Positions 18,078-27,132 of a DNA stretch of 64,000 bases are shown here, in pieces. How positions within the stretch are numbered: the stretch's first letter is position 1; every line of letters begins with the position of its first letter. A model generated the notes under the pieces. That model was not told where the DNA came from. It saw only the letters and a program-made list of their open reading frames with translations, and ran no database searches. A program made the translations under genes and the position numbers. The stretch covers positions 47,389 through 111,388 of the forward strand of contig LNEO01000122.1 in assembly GCA_001465015.1 (NCBI GenBank). Direction: 5' to 3'. Source of the DNA: Deltaproteobacteria bacterium Ga0077539 (lineage in GTDB: Bacteria > Myxococcota_A > Polyangia > Polyangiales > Ga0077539).

Positions 18078-19889
18078 TCAGAAGCGATATGCGAGCGTAG
18101 CGCGGAGCGCGTGAGCTGGCGCAGGACTCACGCCCCGAACCGCGTCGGCAAAGCCCGCGAGGGGCAAGAGGATCCCGTACTCCGCGCGCGCGAAGAAGCC
18201 CCACTCCTGCTCGTAGTTGAGCGCGACGTTCGCTTCGACGCCGAGCGGGCTCGCGCCGCCTGGGGTGCTCGAGGCGAACATGGCCATGCTCGCGATCGCC
18301 GCGCCTTCGAGCGTGAACATCGGGCCGACGCGATAGCGCAGCATGGGACGAAAGTACGCCGCGTCCGTGACCATCCCGATGAGCCGTCGAAACAGGATGA
18401 GATCGACGCGGTAATTGGGGTGGAAGCGAAAGTTGTCGATGCTCGTGTCCGGCGTCGGGCCCGTGATGTCGAACTGCGGGCCGTCGATGTCACCGGGCTG
18501 CGCTGGGGTGATTCCCTGCGGGCGCGCGCCGAAGCCCGGCGCGGTGTCTCCGCTGGCGAAGCCGAACTCGATGCGACCGAAGAGCCTCGAGCTGCCGCGA
18601 AAATCCGCGCGAACGACGCCGCCCATCTGCAGTCCCTGCACCGGGACGTTGGTCGTCACCGTGGGGTCGAGCGAGAGGTTTTGCACGCTGAGATAGAGCA
18701 GCCCGAGCTCGGCCTCGAGCGTGAACCACGAGACGTCGAGCCGCGCCCACACGTCCCCGACCACCGCGAAGAGCCCTCGCGGAATCACGCTCCTCGCCGT
18801 GGGGACCATCCCAGGCGCGCTGTCGAAATCCTGCCAGCGAATGGCCGACACGGCGCCGAAGTTGAAGCGCGTACGGTTGGCGTCGAGGAGCCTTCGTCGC
18901 GTCGTCGCTGTGTCCCAGCGGGCGACGCCGAAGGCGACGGTGCGCACGTCGTCTCGCGGGTCCAAGTCGAACGCGGGCTTCACGCGGCGATCGACCTGGT
19001 CGGTGGCCGCTCCGCTGGCGCTGTTCTCGTAGAGCAGCGTCCAGAGCAGCCCTCCGAGCGACGTGGTGAACGACACCCGATCGCCGACGTCGCCGAAGTC
19101 ATCGTCCCACCCGTTGCCGGCGTTGACGAAGAACCCTGTGCCCCAATCGACGAGCGCGCCCATGCGCCCGGCGCGAAGCACGCCGATCGGCAAGAGCACT
19201 TCGCCGTAGAGCTGGCGGACGTCGATGGGCGTCACGGGCGAGCGCTGCGAGACCGATCCGCCGACGAAATCCGAGTCGGGCAGCGATCCGAAGCGAACGT
19301 TGTCGAGCGCGTGGAGCCTCGTGCGAAAGGTCACGCCGTACCCGACGCTCACTTCGGCGTCGAGGCGCAGTCGCATGTCGCCGTTGCTCTGAATGGACGA
19401 GCGACCGTTGTCGACGTACGCGGCCGGCCAGATGGGCGCGCCCATGGGGGTCGGTCCGCGGTTCAAATCCCAGCCGACCCCGAGGTCGCCGCGCACGCGA
19501 TAGAAGCCCTCGAAGCGGACCCGCGGCCAGGCGTGGGACGACGTCGCGCGCACAGGCTCGTCGATCGGCGTGACTCCCGGCGCGTCAGCGTAGGGCTCGC
19601 GCGCTCGCGCCGCGTTTTCGTCGCGCGAGACGGGGCGCCGCGGCGCGGCTCGAGCGGTCGCAGCCGTGCTCGAAGCGGCGGGGGTCGTCGCTTGTTGCGC
19701 GGCCGCGGGCGTGGCGGTCGTCGCTGCGGCGTCCGTGCCAGGCGCGCTGGTGGCGCTCTGCGCGACGGGCTCTGCCGAAGGCGGCTGCGATGGAGGCAGC
19801 GAGGGCGGGGTAGCTTGAGCGCGCGACTCTTGTGCAGCGCACAAGAGCGCGATGGCGCACGCGGCGGCGAAGGTCCGTTTGGGATTCAC
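18078..19889 (-). CDS. Outer-membrane beta-barrel protein (TIGR04551-like)
   Basis: A 603-residue protein with a signal peptide, a Pro/Ala/Thr-rich linker to about residue 90, then alternating beta strands ending in the terminal aromatic LAYRF, characteristic of outer-membrane barrels. Phrases such as VRFEGFYRVRGDLGVGWDL, RLRLDAEVSVGYGV and GRMGALVDWGTGFF match the myxobacterial family TIGR04551 from memory. Cargo unknown. The ATG overlaps the hydrolase stop (ATGA). Together with two lipoproteins and an exported hydrolase it looks like an envelope apparatus. Confidence 0.8.
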   Translation of the reverse strand: MNPKRTFAAACAIALLCAAQESRAQATPPSLPPSQPPSAEPVAQSATSAPGTDAAATTATPAAAQQATTPAASSTAATARAAPRRPVSRDENAARAREPYADAPGVTPIDEPVRATSSHAWPRVRFEGFYRVRGDLGVGWDLNRGPTPMGAPIWPAAYVDNGRSSIQSNGDMRLRLDAEVSVGYGVTFRTRLHALDNVRFGSLPDSDFVGGSVSQRSPVTPIDVRQLYGEVLLPIGVLRAGRMGALVDWGTGFFVNAGNGWDDDFGDVGDRVSFTTSLGGLLWTLLYENSASGAATDQVDRRVKPAFDLDPRDDVRTVAFGVARWDTATTRRRLLDANRTRFNFGAVSAIRWQDFDSAPGMVPTARSVIPRGLFAVVGDVWARLDVSWFTLEAELGLLYLSVQNLSLDPTVTTNVPVQGLQMGGVVRADFRGSSRLFGRIEFGFASGDTAPGFGARPQGITPAQPGDIDGPQFDITGPTPDTSIDNFRFHPNYRVDLILFRRLIGMVTDAAYFRPMLRYRVGPMFTLEGAAIASMAMFASSTPGGASPLGVEANVALNYEQEWGFFARAEYGILLPLAGFADAVRGVSPAPAHALRATLAYRF

Positions 19890-20851
19890 GGCGTCGCTCC
19901 TCGGGGGCCGTCATCGAGAAATCCGCGCACGTACCCTCGGGTCGCGCCGGCGCTCTCGAACATGGGAAAATGACCCGCGCGCGGAACGACCACGAGTCTT
20001 CCATCGCGAAGCTCGTTGGCGAGCCGCGCGCCATAGCGAGGGAGCGCGACGCGGTCTTCGTCGCCGTAGAGCACCAGCGTCGGGGCAGTGATGGTCGAGT
20101 ACCTGCGCTCGAGCTGGAGGTAGTACTGGCCGCGGACCGCGGCGAGCGCGGCGCGGAGCGTTCCTGGGCGTTCGAGCGAGCGCTCGATCGCGTCGACGGT
20201 CGACTGCGGGACCGTGGATCCTTCGGCGAAGCCCATGGGGGCGCGGTCTTCGAGGCGCTCTCGGTAGAAGAGCTCGAAGAGCGCCTCGCCGACGCCGCCC
20301 TCGCGCGCCCAGCGAAAGAACGGCGGGATCTGCTCTTCGAACGCCCACGCGCCGATCAGCACCATCCGACGCACGCGCGAGGCGTGCCTGAGCACGAACG
20401 CCAGCGAGACCGAGCACCCCCACGAGTGCGCGACGACGTCGACCTGCGCGACGCCGAGTCGATCGAGCAGCGACGCGAGATCGTCCGCGATGGCGTCCGG
20501 CGAGTAGTCACCTTGGGTGCGGTCGCTGTAGCCGAAGCCTGGAAGGTCGACGGCGATCGTGCGGCGCTCGGGGCGAAGGGCGGGCTCGATGGTGGCCCAC
20601 GTCTCGCGGTTGCTCGCAAACCCGTGCACGAACAGCACCGGAGTGCGCGCGCCCGAGCCCCTCACCTCGACCGAGAGGTTGCGGCCCGACTCGACGCGAA
20701 CGCGCTCGCCGCCCCCGTTGCGAGGGATGTTTAGTGACTCGCCCTGCTGTTGATACTGCGCGCACGAAGCGGGCGCCGAGAGCGCGACGAGCGCGGCGAC
20801 GAACAACGAGTTCGACCGGCGAGGACTGGCAGTCGTTGTGCGTCGCACCAT
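19886..20851 (-). CDS. Exported alpha/beta hydrolase
   Basis: A 321-residue alpha/beta hydrolase with an N-terminal export signal ending at SAPASC, so it may be a lipoprotein (Cys30) or secreted. The fold is clear: VLFVHGFASN, DLPGFGYSD, nucleophile elbow AHSWGCS with Ser143, acid in GDEDRV (D264 or D266) and H294 in AGHFP. Enzymes of this type cleave esters, epoxides or haloalkanes; the substrate cannot be told. It is coupled to the barrel gene (ATGA) and begins 12 bases after the lipoprotein A stop. Confidence 0.85.
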   Translation of the reverse strand: MVRRTTTASPRRSNSLFVAALVALSAPASCAQYQQQGESLNIPRNGGGERVRVESGRNLSVEVRGSGARTPVLFVHGFASNRETWATIEPALRPERRTIAVDLPGFGYSDRTQGDYSPDAIADDLASLLDRLGVAQVDVVAHSWGCSVSLAFVLRHASRVRRMVLIGAWAFEEQIPPFFRWAREGGVGEALFELFYRERLEDRAPMGFAEGSTVPQSTVDAIERSLERPGTLRAALAAVRGQYYLQLERRYSTITAPTLVLYGDEDRVALPRYGARLANELRDGRLVVVPRAGHFPMFESAGATRGYVRGFLDDGPRGATP

Positions 20852-20863
20852 GGGGACCCCTTC

Positions 20864-21790
20864 TCACAGCCCGAGGCGGCGATACTCGCTCGCGCGGGTG
20901 AACTCCATGGACATCTCGTTGTCGACCGACGCGACGCGGGCGACGAGGCCCCAGCACTCGGACAAGAACAGGTACGTGCGCTGCGTGCGTCGGATGATCG
21001 TGCCGGTGAGGGTCTGATCGAGCTCCATGCGCAGGCGCAGGACCGGAAAGCGCGTCGCTGGCGTAAGGACGGTCCCTCGGCGATCGACGGTGAAGCGCCA
21101 GGTGTTGACGGTGCTGTTGGCGACGCCGTTGAGAAAGCCGTTGCCCGCGCTGGTGACGGTCCACGTCGAGCCTTCGCGCAGCGGAAACCGGATCGCGTCG
21201 ACCGGCGGGTTGAACAAGATGTTGGTGCGCGCCATGTCTCGCGAGACGGTCGCGAGGATCGCGAGAGAGCTCGCGTCCGAGCGATAGAGCGCGAACGTGC
21301 TCGCGGCGCGATCGAGGGGCAGCGCAAAGGTGGCCGTCGGATAGAGCGGCTGCCACCACCGGCCCATGGGCGATTGCACCTCGTCGAGCACGCGGCGATC
21401 GCTCATGCGCATCGCAGAGAAGTCCCACTGCGGACCGGACGGCGTGTCCGTGGGCGCGGTGTTGATGCCGTCGACCGTCGTGTTGTCGTCGTTGACGAGG
21501 TAGAGCACCTGCGCGCCGAGCGAGTACGGCATCTCTCCGCGATCGATCACGCCGTCGTTGTTCGGAACGCACGACGGCCCCGCGTCACCCGCGTCTCGCG
21601 GTGGGACTCCCGAGTCTTCGACGCCGCCGGTGTCTGTGACAGAGCCGTCCTCGGCGACGCCGGTGTCCGTGCCGGTGTCTGTTCGAACGTCTGGCTGCGG
21701 GTTGGGGTTGACGCGCTCCTCGACGCAGGCCGAGAGCCACAGCGCCGCGGCGAGCGCCGCGAAGGAAGAAGAGCAACGCATGGAGGTCAC
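20864..21790 (-). CDS. Lipoprotein paralogue A of the PHA-linked envelope operon
   Basis: A 308-residue lipoprotein (lipobox LSAC, Cys22) with an Asp/Thr/Gly-rich linker, then NNDGVIDRGE and a beta-rich domain ending EFTRASEYRRLGL. It shares its layout and several motifs with the lipoprotein at 17219-18052. The GTG at 21790 was chosen because it forms a GTGA overlap with the preceding PhaC-like gene and has GAGG five bases upstream; an ATG three codons later is possible. The NNDGVID loop may bind calcium, but this is a guess. Confidence 0.75.
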   Translation of the reverse strand: MTSMRCSSSFAALAAALWLSACVEERVNPNPQPDVRTDTGTDTGVAEDGSVTDTGGVEDSGVPPRDAGDAGPSCVPNNDGVIDRGEMPYSLGAQVLYLVNDDNTTVDGINTAPTDTPSGPQWDFSAMRMSDRRVLDEVQSPMGRWWQPLYPTATFALPLDRAASTFALYRSDASSLAILATVSRDMARTNILFNPPVDAIRFPLREGSTWTVTSAGNGFLNGVANSTVNTWRFTVDRRGTVLTPATRFPVLRLRMELDQTLTGTIIRRTQRTYLFLSECWGLVARVASVDNEMSMEFTRASEYRRLGL

Positions 21791-22860
21791 GCTACCTCAT
21801 CGGCGCGCTGGACGTGATCGGTCATCCAGTCGACGAGCTGCGGGTGAAATCGCTCGCGGGCGCTCGGGTTGACGACGCCCGAGACGTGACCGCCGCGCAC
21901 GACCAGCACCGAACGATCGACGGACTGGATGTAGTGCTCGAGCGCCAGCGCAGAGGCCGGCGGAGTGATGGCGTCTCGGTCCGCGACGATGGTGAGCAGC
22001 GGGCAGTCGATGTTCTCGAGCTCGACGCGGGCGCCGTCGATGACGTGCGTGCCGGCGATGAGCTCGTTGCGCTGAAAGAGCTGGCTTACGTACTCGCTGT
22101 ACGCCCGGGCGGGAAACGGCACGTTGTCGTACGCCCACCCAGCGAGCGCGAGGACCGCAGCGCGCTCTTCTCGCCGACCCGAGAGGGTCAGGTCGGCGAG
22201 CTTGACCATGTCCGAGACGACGTTGCTCGGTCGCAGCGCGAGAAACCCGGCGAGCATCTGCGAGGGCGAGATGTTGCCCGCGGACGCGACCTGCTCGGGC
22301 GAGAACCAGCGCGGATCGGTGAGGCGCTGGAGCATTCCGCTGCGAGAGAAGTCGACGGGTCCGGCGAGGTTTACGAGGCCCGCGACGCGGGCGCTCTCGC
22401 GGGCGGCGGCGATGACCGAGAGCGTTCCGGCGATCGAGTAGCCGAGCAAGATGCACTGGGGCGCGCCGGTTGTGCGACGCACAACGGCCATGGCGCGCGA
22501 GATGCGAAGGACCAGGTCGGACCAGGACAAGTGCCGATCGGAGTCGTCCGCGACGCCCCAGTCGAGCACCCAGACATCGAGCCCCGCGTCGCGGAGGGTC
22601 TTCACCACGGACCCGGCGGGGTGAAGATCCAGGACGTACCAGCGGTTGATCAGCGACGGGACGAGCAGCACCGGCGTGCGCCCCGCGCGCTTCACGGCGG
22701 GATCGGGCGCGATGCGGTCGAGCCGCGCGGCGCCTTCGCGATACACCGTGCTCCTGGGCGTCTGGCCCGGCAGCGGACGAACGGGGAGTCCGACGGCGCG
22801 GGCGGCGTGCTCGGCGCCGTCTCGGACGTGCCTCTGAACCTCGTAGAGCGCTCTCAACAT
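21787..22860 (-). CDS. PhaC-like protein with Ser in the nucleophile position
   Basis: A 357-residue alpha/beta hydrolase that matches class III PHA synthases over most of its length: [23 protein letters not shown], acid D296 in DAITP and H325 in GGHVSGVVNP. The nucleophile elbow is LLGYSIAG with Ser142, whereas PHA synthases have Cys (the paralogue at 26034 reads LLGYCLGG). It may be a depolymerase, a transferase or an altered synthase. The ATG was chosen for family length. It is the first gene of the leftward operon, lying just downstream of a good promoter. Confidence 0.82.
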   Translation of the reverse strand: MLRALYEVQRHVRDGAEHAARAVGLPVRPLPGQTPRSTVYREGAARLDRIAPDPAVKRAGRTPVLLVPSLINRWYVLDLHPAGSVVKTLRDAGLDVWVLDWGVADDSDRHLSWSDLVLRISRAMAVVRRTTGAPQCILLGYSIAGTLSVIAAARESARVAGLVNLAGPVDFSRSGMLQRLTDPRWFSPEQVASAGNISPSQMLAGFLALRPSNVVSDMVKLADLTLSGRREERAAVLALAGWAYDNVPFPARAYSEYVSQLFQRNELIAGTHVIDGARVELENIDCPLLTIVADRDAITPPASALALEHYIQSVDRSVLVVRGGHVSGVVNPSARERFHPQLVDWMTDHVQRADEVA

Positions 22861-22887
22861 CAGCGTACCTCGGGCGGGACAGCGGGC

Positions 22888-22916
22888 ACCGTAGGGCAGG
22901 CGAAGGGGCGGGTCAA
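22888..22916 (-). promoter_or_regulatory. Sigma70-type promoter of the leftward PhaC-like operon
   Basis: On the minus strand TTGACC (22916-22911) and TACGGT (22893-22888) are separated by exactly 17 bases, giving a likely start near 22881, about 20 bases before the PhaC-like ATG. The 13-bp candidate PhaR site lies 10 bases further upstream. Confidence 0.6.
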
Positions 22917-22926
22917 GCAACTTTGT

Positions 22927-22939
22927 TGCACTGCACCAT
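22927..22939. promoter_or_regulatory. Candidate PhaR operator, copy 1
   Basis: TGCACTGCACCAT, containing TGC-N3-GCA, lies between phaR and the PhaC-like gene just upstream of the predicted -35. An identical 13-mer occurs at 23809. PhaR proteins elsewhere bind TGC/GCA-rich sequences, so PhaR is the likely ligand. Confidence 0.5.
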
Positions 22940-22959
22940 TTCGCCGGCAACGTCGCAGG

Positions 22960-23754
22960 CTATCGGCGCTTTGGCACTGAATTTTTGCGCCGTTTCGCGG
23001 GTGGTTCGCTCTTTTGCGCCGCACGATCTTCGCGGGCCGTCTGGGGCGTCCTGGCGACGAGCGCCGCGGTCTCTGCGGACTGCACGCGCGCGCGGAGGGC
23101 GGCGAGCTCTTCGCGCAGGGCGTCGATGCTGCGGGCGTGCTCTTCGGTCTCGTTGACGACCGACTCGATGGCCTCGTCCTGCGATTGCTCGTGACCGACG
23201 GGCACTGCGGGGACCATGACGGCACCGGACGAAGACGTCGCCGCGAAGGGCTGCGCGGGGGGCGTCGCTGCCGCTGCCGCTCCCTGGGCGATGGCGTACG
23301 GCGAAGGCGCGTAGGCCTGCGCGCCGCCGGGCCACGGCAGCGCGCCGTTGAGCAGCCGGGCGAGCGACTCGGTCGCGGCGAAGGGCAGCGTGGCGAACGG
23401 GTTGAACGGCGCGAACGCCTGCGCCGTCCTGCGCGATTGCAGGTAGAACTCGAGCGCGGTCGCGACGTAGCGGCCGAGAAAATCCGCGAGCGCGTCGTCT
23501 CCGAGCCTCACGAGCTGAAGCAGCAAGGGCGCCGACAGAAAGCGCGCGGCGCCTCGCCCGTCGAAGAGCATCTGCGCGAGGGTCTGCTGCGTGAGGTCCT
23601 CGCCCGTGGTCGCGTCGACGATCCGCACGTCCGCGCCGCCTTTGACGCGAGACACCAGCTCGTCGAGCGTGATGTACGCGCTGTCCGTCGTGTCGTAGAG
23701 GCGACGGTTTGGGTACTTCTTGATGAGCCGCGGGGGCTGTCGCGTGAGCCTCAT
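22960..23754 (-). CDS. phaR: PHA synthesis regulator PhaR
   Basis: A 264-residue protein whose N terminus (LIKKYPNRRLYDTTDSAYI, then ELVSRVKGG and VRIVDATTGEDLT) is the PHA-accumulation regulator DNA-binding domain, followed by the PHB_acc helical region (QTLAQMLFDGR...). The C-terminal part has an Ala/Pro-rich linker, a coiled coil (about 200-240) and a basic tail. PhaR binds PHA granules and represses phasin and related genes until polymer forms. The ATG at 23754 is the family start. It lies between the two halves of the PHA locus, flanked on each side by an identical candidate operator. Confidence 0.92.
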   Translation of the reverse strand: MRLTRQPPRLIKKYPNRRLYDTTDSAYITLDELVSRVKGGADVRIVDATTGEDLTQQTLAQMLFDGRGAARFLSAPLLLQLVRLGDDALADFLGRYVATALEFYLQSRRTAQAFAPFNPFATLPFAATESLARLLNGALPWPGGAQAYAPSPYAIAQGAAAAATPPAQPFAATSSSGAVMVPAVPVGHEQSQDEAIESVVNETEEHARSIDALREELAALRARVQSAETAALVARTPQTAREDRAAQKSEPPAKRRKNSVPKRR

Positions 23755-23808
23755 GTGCGGAGCCAGCGTAGCGCGCTTACCGCTCGAGCGAAACTCGGAC
23801 CTCATTTG

Positions 23809-23821
23809 TGCACTGCACCAT
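23809..23821. promoter_or_regulatory. Candidate PhaR operator, copy 2
   Basis: An exact second copy of TGCACTGCACCAT, in the divergent region between phaR and the phasin-like gene. A further GCACTGC half-copy follows at 23823-23829. This position suits autoregulation of phaR and control of the phasin. Confidence 0.5.
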
Positions 23822-23831
23822 CGCACTGCTT

Positions 23832-23844
23832 GACAAACGTTGTC
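23832..23844. repeat. Short inverted repeat GACAA-ACG-TTGTC
   Basis: A 5-bp inverted repeat with a 3-base centre, eleven bases downstream of operator copy 2. It overlaps a TTGACA hexamer (23830-23835) that could be a -35 for the phasin, but I found no matching -10. It could be a second regulator's site. Confidence 0.4.
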
Positions 23845-23911
23845 TACTATGGAATCCAAGGCGCAGTTCGCGCTGGTGCGCCACAACAACGCACCGAGGA
23901 GAGAGCTGCTG

Positions 23912-24214
23912 ATGCTCGGCTGGGACACGTGGAAGAAGGGCTTCGATCGCTGGGAGGACAAGACCGCGAAGGTCTTCGAGAAGGTGCTTCGCGCGCCGGT
24001 GGTGCTCGTCCCTGCGGGCGCCGCGCTCACCGCGGGGATGCGCGCGAAGGCGGCGATGGACGCGATGATGGAGGCGACGTGGGCGGCGATGCGGCTGCCC
24101 ACGCGCGGCGATCAAGAGCGCGCGCTGCACCAGCTCAATCAGCTTCAGGGTCAGCTCTTCGATCTGCGCGAGCGGCTCGAGGACCTCGAGAAGAGCAAGG
24201 CTCGCCAGCGTTGA
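23912..24214 (+). CDS. Phasin-like PHA granule protein
   Basis: A 100-residue protein, entirely helical, with a hydrophobic middle (VVLVPAGAALTAGMRAKAAM) and a coiled-coil C-terminal third (QLNQLQGQLFDLRERLEDLEK). This amphipathic plan fits small phasins or PhaE-type synthase partners. The ATG has a GAGGAGAGA ribosome site; the frame is open further upstream to a TTG but without coding character. It leads the rightward PHA unit, with a candidate PhaR site in front. Function is inferred from context. Confidence 0.65.
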   Translation: MLGWDTWKKGFDRWEDKTAKVFEKVLRAPVVLVPAGAALTAGMRAKAAMDAMMEATWAAMRLPTRGDQERALHQLNQLQGQLFDLRERLEDLEKSKARQR

Positions 24215-24288
24215 GCCGCGCGCGCTGAGCGCTCGCGATCAACGCCCAAGTCCCCCGCAACACCATCCCTTCGACCGAGAGCAATTCC

Positions 24289-26037
24289 GTGGACGTCACG
24301 CCGTACATCGAAAAGATCGAGCCCGCACCGGTGGCTGTGTTCAACCGTCTCGAGACGCACCGAGACAAGCCGCGCTTCTTGCTCCCGCGCGCCGACGGGC
24401 AGTGGTCGCCCGTCACGTGGGGACAGTTCGCGACGGAGATCGAAGAGCTCGCCGCGTACCTCATCGGGCTGGGCTTTCTGCACCGCGATCGCGGCGCGGT
24501 CTTCGCGCCGAACCGGGTCGAGTGGATGAGCGCGGCGCTGGCGATCGAGGCCGCGGGCGGCGTGATGGTTCCCGTGTATCCGGCGTCGACCGCAGAGCAG
24601 GCCGCGTACGTGATCGAGCACTCGGACGCGCGCGTCGTGTTCGTCGATACGGCGCCGTTGTTGGCGCGGCTCTTCGCGGTCGCCGGGTCCATCGGCGCGG
24701 TCGAGTCGGTCGTCCTGCTCGACGACGCGATCGACGCGGGGGCTGTCTGCGAGCAGGCGAGCGCGAAGCACCCTGCGCTCGCGGAGAAGATCCGCGCGCT
24801 CGGCGCTCGCGTCGTGCGCATCGGCGAGGTCCGCGCCCGAGGGCGCAAGGCGCTCGAGGCCGACGCGCAGTTGGTGCGCCGCAGCATGGCTGCGATCGAC
24901 CTCGACGCCCCCGCCGTCATGCTCTACACGAGCGGAACGACGGGAAACCCCAAGGGCGTTCCCCTCACCCACAACAACGTCGGGTTCAACGGTCGCGACT
25001 GGCTCGTCTGCAACGGGCCGGTGATCGACGAAGGCGGCGTCGATCTCTTGTGGCTTCCCTTCAGCCACATCTTCGGCTTCGGCGAGGCGTGCCTGGGAAA
25101 CACCCTCGGGTTCACCACGTACATGTGCGATCCGGCGACGGTGCTCGCGCGCTTGCCCGAGGTCGCGCCGACGATCTTCATGAGCGTCCCGGCCTACTGG
25201 GAGAAGATCGCCATGTCCGTGATGGGTGAGCCAGACCTCGCGGCCAAGAAGGCGAAGCTCGCCGCGGTCACCGGCGGGCGGCTGCAGTTCTGCCTCTCCG
25301 GCGGCGCGGGCTTGAAGCGCGAGGTCAAAGAGCTCTTTCACTCGTGCGGCGTGCTCATCATCGAGGGCTACGGGCTGACCGAATGCTCACCGACGCTGAC
25401 GCTCAACCGCCCCGATCGGTTCAGGTTCGACTCGGTCGGCGTCGCGCTGCCGTCGGTCGCGTTGAAGCTCGCGGAGGACGGAGAAATCCTGGCGCAAGGC
25501 CCCAACGTCTTCGCCGGCTACCACAAGGACCCCGAGGCCACGCGAGGCGCGTTCTCGGAGGACGGCTGGTTCAAGACCGGTGACGTCGGCCGCTGGACCG
25601 AGGACGGCTTTCTTCAAATCATCGACCGCAAGAAGGACATCCTCGTCACCGCGGGCGGCAAGAACGTCCCCCCGGTCAACATCGAGCTTCGCTTCGCGGA
25701 CGACGCGCTCTTCTCGAACGTCGTCGTGTACGGCGACGGAAAGCGCTTCTTGACCGCGGGCCTCTGGATCAACGAAGCCGTCGCTCGCCCGCTCGTCGGC
25801 GAGGCGACCTGGAGCGACCCGATCGCCCGCGACGCCGCGGTGCGCGCCCTCGCCCAGGCGCGCGTCGATCGCGTCAACGAGCAGCTCGCCAGCTACGAGA
25901 GCATCAAGAAGTTCACGATCATGCCGACGCCTCTCACGGTCGATGGCGGCATGCTCACCGCGTCGCTCAAGGTCCGTCGAAAGAAGGTCTACGAGGCGTT
26001 TCGCGGACAATTCGAGGCGCTCTACGAGCAAGGGTGA
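24289..26037 (+). CDS. Acyl-CoA synthetase (AMP-forming, long-chain type)
   Basis: A 582-residue AMP-dependent ligase that activates a fatty or hydroxy acid to its CoA ester. Signature motifs are [16 protein letters not shown] (P-loop, about 210-225), [20 protein letters not shown] and [17 protein letters not shown]. The FSHIFG segment fits the FACS-like long-chain group. Start is a GTG. It overlaps phaC by GTGA, so it is probably a monomer supplier for the synthase, making hydroxyacyl-CoA or recycling PHA breakdown products. Confidence 0.9.
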   Translation: MDVTPYIEKIEPAPVAVFNRLETHRDKPRFLLPRADGQWSPVTWGQFATEIEELAAYLIGLGFLHRDRGAVFAPNRVEWMSAALAIEAAGGVMVPVYPASTAEQAAYVIEHSDARVVFVDTAPLLARLFAVAGSIGAVESVVLLDDAIDAGAVCEQASAKHPALAEKIRALGARVVRIGEVRARGRKALEADAQLVRRSMAAIDLDAPAVMLYTSGTTGNPKGVPLTHNNVGFNGRDWLVCNGPVIDEGGVDLLWLPFSHIFGFGEACLGNTLGFTTYMCDPATVLARLPEVAPTIFMSVPAYWEKIAMSVMGEPDLAAKKAKLAAVTGGRLQFCLSGGAGLKREVKELFHSCGVLIIEGYGLTECSPTLTLNRPDRFRFDSVGVALPSVALKLAEDGEILAQGPNVFAGYHKDPEATRGAFSEDGWFKTGDVGRWTEDGFLQIIDRKKDILVTAGGKNVPPVNIELRFADDALFSNVVVYGDGKRFLTAGLWINEAVARPLVGEATWSDPIARDAAVRALAQARVDRVNEQLASYESIKKFTIMPTPLTVDGGMLTASLKVRRKKVYEAFRGQFEALYEQG

Positions 26038-27125
26038 TCGTCGTGGCGAAGGTGCTCGACAAGATCAAGTCCGCGCTCGGCGCCGAGAATCCCGAGCGCG
26101 AGGCGCGTCGGTTGAAGAACCTCCTCGGGCTCGTTCGACGCAAGAAGCCCGCGATCGCCGCGACGCCGCACGTCGTTGTGCACCGCGAAAACAAGTGGTC
26201 TCTCTTGCGCTACGAGCGCGCCTCCAAGAGCGCGCCCACGTTCGAGACGCCGGTCTTGCTCGTGCCTTCGCTGATCAATCGGCACTACGTCCTCGATCTC
26301 GCGCCGCAGCAATCCATGGTCGAGGACATGGTCAACCGCGGGCACGACGTGTTCGTGATCGACTGGGGTACGCCTGGACGCGAAGACCGGTACGTGACGT
26401 TCGATGACGTGTGCGATCGCGCGATCGGCCGCGCGATGCGCGTGGCATCGAGCTTCGGTGCGACGGACAAATGCCATCTGCTCGGCTATTGCCTGGGCGG
26501 AACGCTCGCTGTCATCCACGCCGCCGTTCGCCCCGAGCGCGTCGCCACCCTCACCGCCCTCGCCGCGCCGGTGCGCTTCGACGACGACGGGCTGCTCTCG
26601 CGCTGGGTTCGCAGCCCCGGCTTCGACGTCAACGTGATGATCGACGCGATGGGGCTCGTCCCGTGGCAGCTCATGCAGCCCGCGTTTCTCATGCTTCGTC
26701 CGACGCTGAGCCTGTGGAAGGCCGTCCAGCTCGTCGACAAGGCGTGGGACGACGAGTTTCTCGACTCGTTTATCGCCGTCGAGACCTGGGGCAACGACAA
26801 CGTCTCGCTGCCCGGCGAGTTCTACCGGCGCTACATCGACGAGCTCTACCGCCGCGACGCGCTGGCGAAGGGCGAGTTCTTGCTCTCGGGCCACACGGCG
26901 AAGATGAGCGCGATCGAGCGGCCCGTGATGGCCATCACGTTCGAGCACGACAACATCGTTCCGTGGCGCTCGGCGGCGGCGCTGCTCGACGAGGTAAAGA
27001 GCACGGACAAAGTGCACCTCCACCAGCCAGGCGGGCACGTCGGCGCGGTGGTCTCCAAGAAGGCGTCGCAGAGGCTGTGGCCGAAGCTGTCGGCGTTTTG
27101 GGCGACGCACGACGACGCGCGCTGA
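26034..27125 (+). CDS. phaC: Polyhydroxyalkanoate synthase, class III-like
   Basis: A 363-residue PHA synthase with the canonical Cys nucleophile in LLGYCLGG (C153), acid D306 in HDNIVP and H335 in [21 protein letters not shown] and VFVIDWG are standard PhaC segments. The length fits class III, whose partner PhaE is about 350 residues; only the 100-residue phasin-like protein is seen nearby. It polymerises hydroxyacyl-CoA into storage granules. The GTG start overlaps the synthetase stop. No phaA or phaB is in the window. Confidence 0.92.
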   Translation: MIVVAKVLDKIKSALGAENPEREARRLKNLLGLVRRKKPAIAATPHVVVHRENKWSLLRYERASKSAPTFETPVLLVPSLINRHYVLDLAPQQSMVEDMVNRGHDVFVIDWGTPGREDRYVTFDDVCDRAIGRAMRVASSFGATDKCHLLGYCLGGTLAVIHAAVRPERVATLTALAAPVRFDDDGLLSRWVRSPGFDVNVMIDAMGLVPWQLMQPAFLMLRPTLSLWKAVQLVDKAWDDEFLDSFIAVETWGNDNVSLPGEFYRRYIDELYRRDALAKGEFLLSGHTAKMSAIERPVMAITFEHDNIVPWRSAAALLDEVKSTDKVHLHQPGGHVGAVVSKKASQRLWPKLSAFWATHDDAR

Positions 27126-27132
27126 GCGACGA

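Noticed and set aside
17877..19973. Open frame of nearly 700 codons on the plus strand
   Set aside because: Antisense to the outer-membrane barrel gene, with Arg/Ala/Asp-rich noise and no motif, whereas the minus-strand gene has a signal peptide and a beta-barrel pattern.
23830..23858. Sigma70 promoter for the phasin using TTGACA
   Set aside because: No acceptable -10 hexamer lies at 16-18 bases from it. It was recorded only as part of an inverted repeat.
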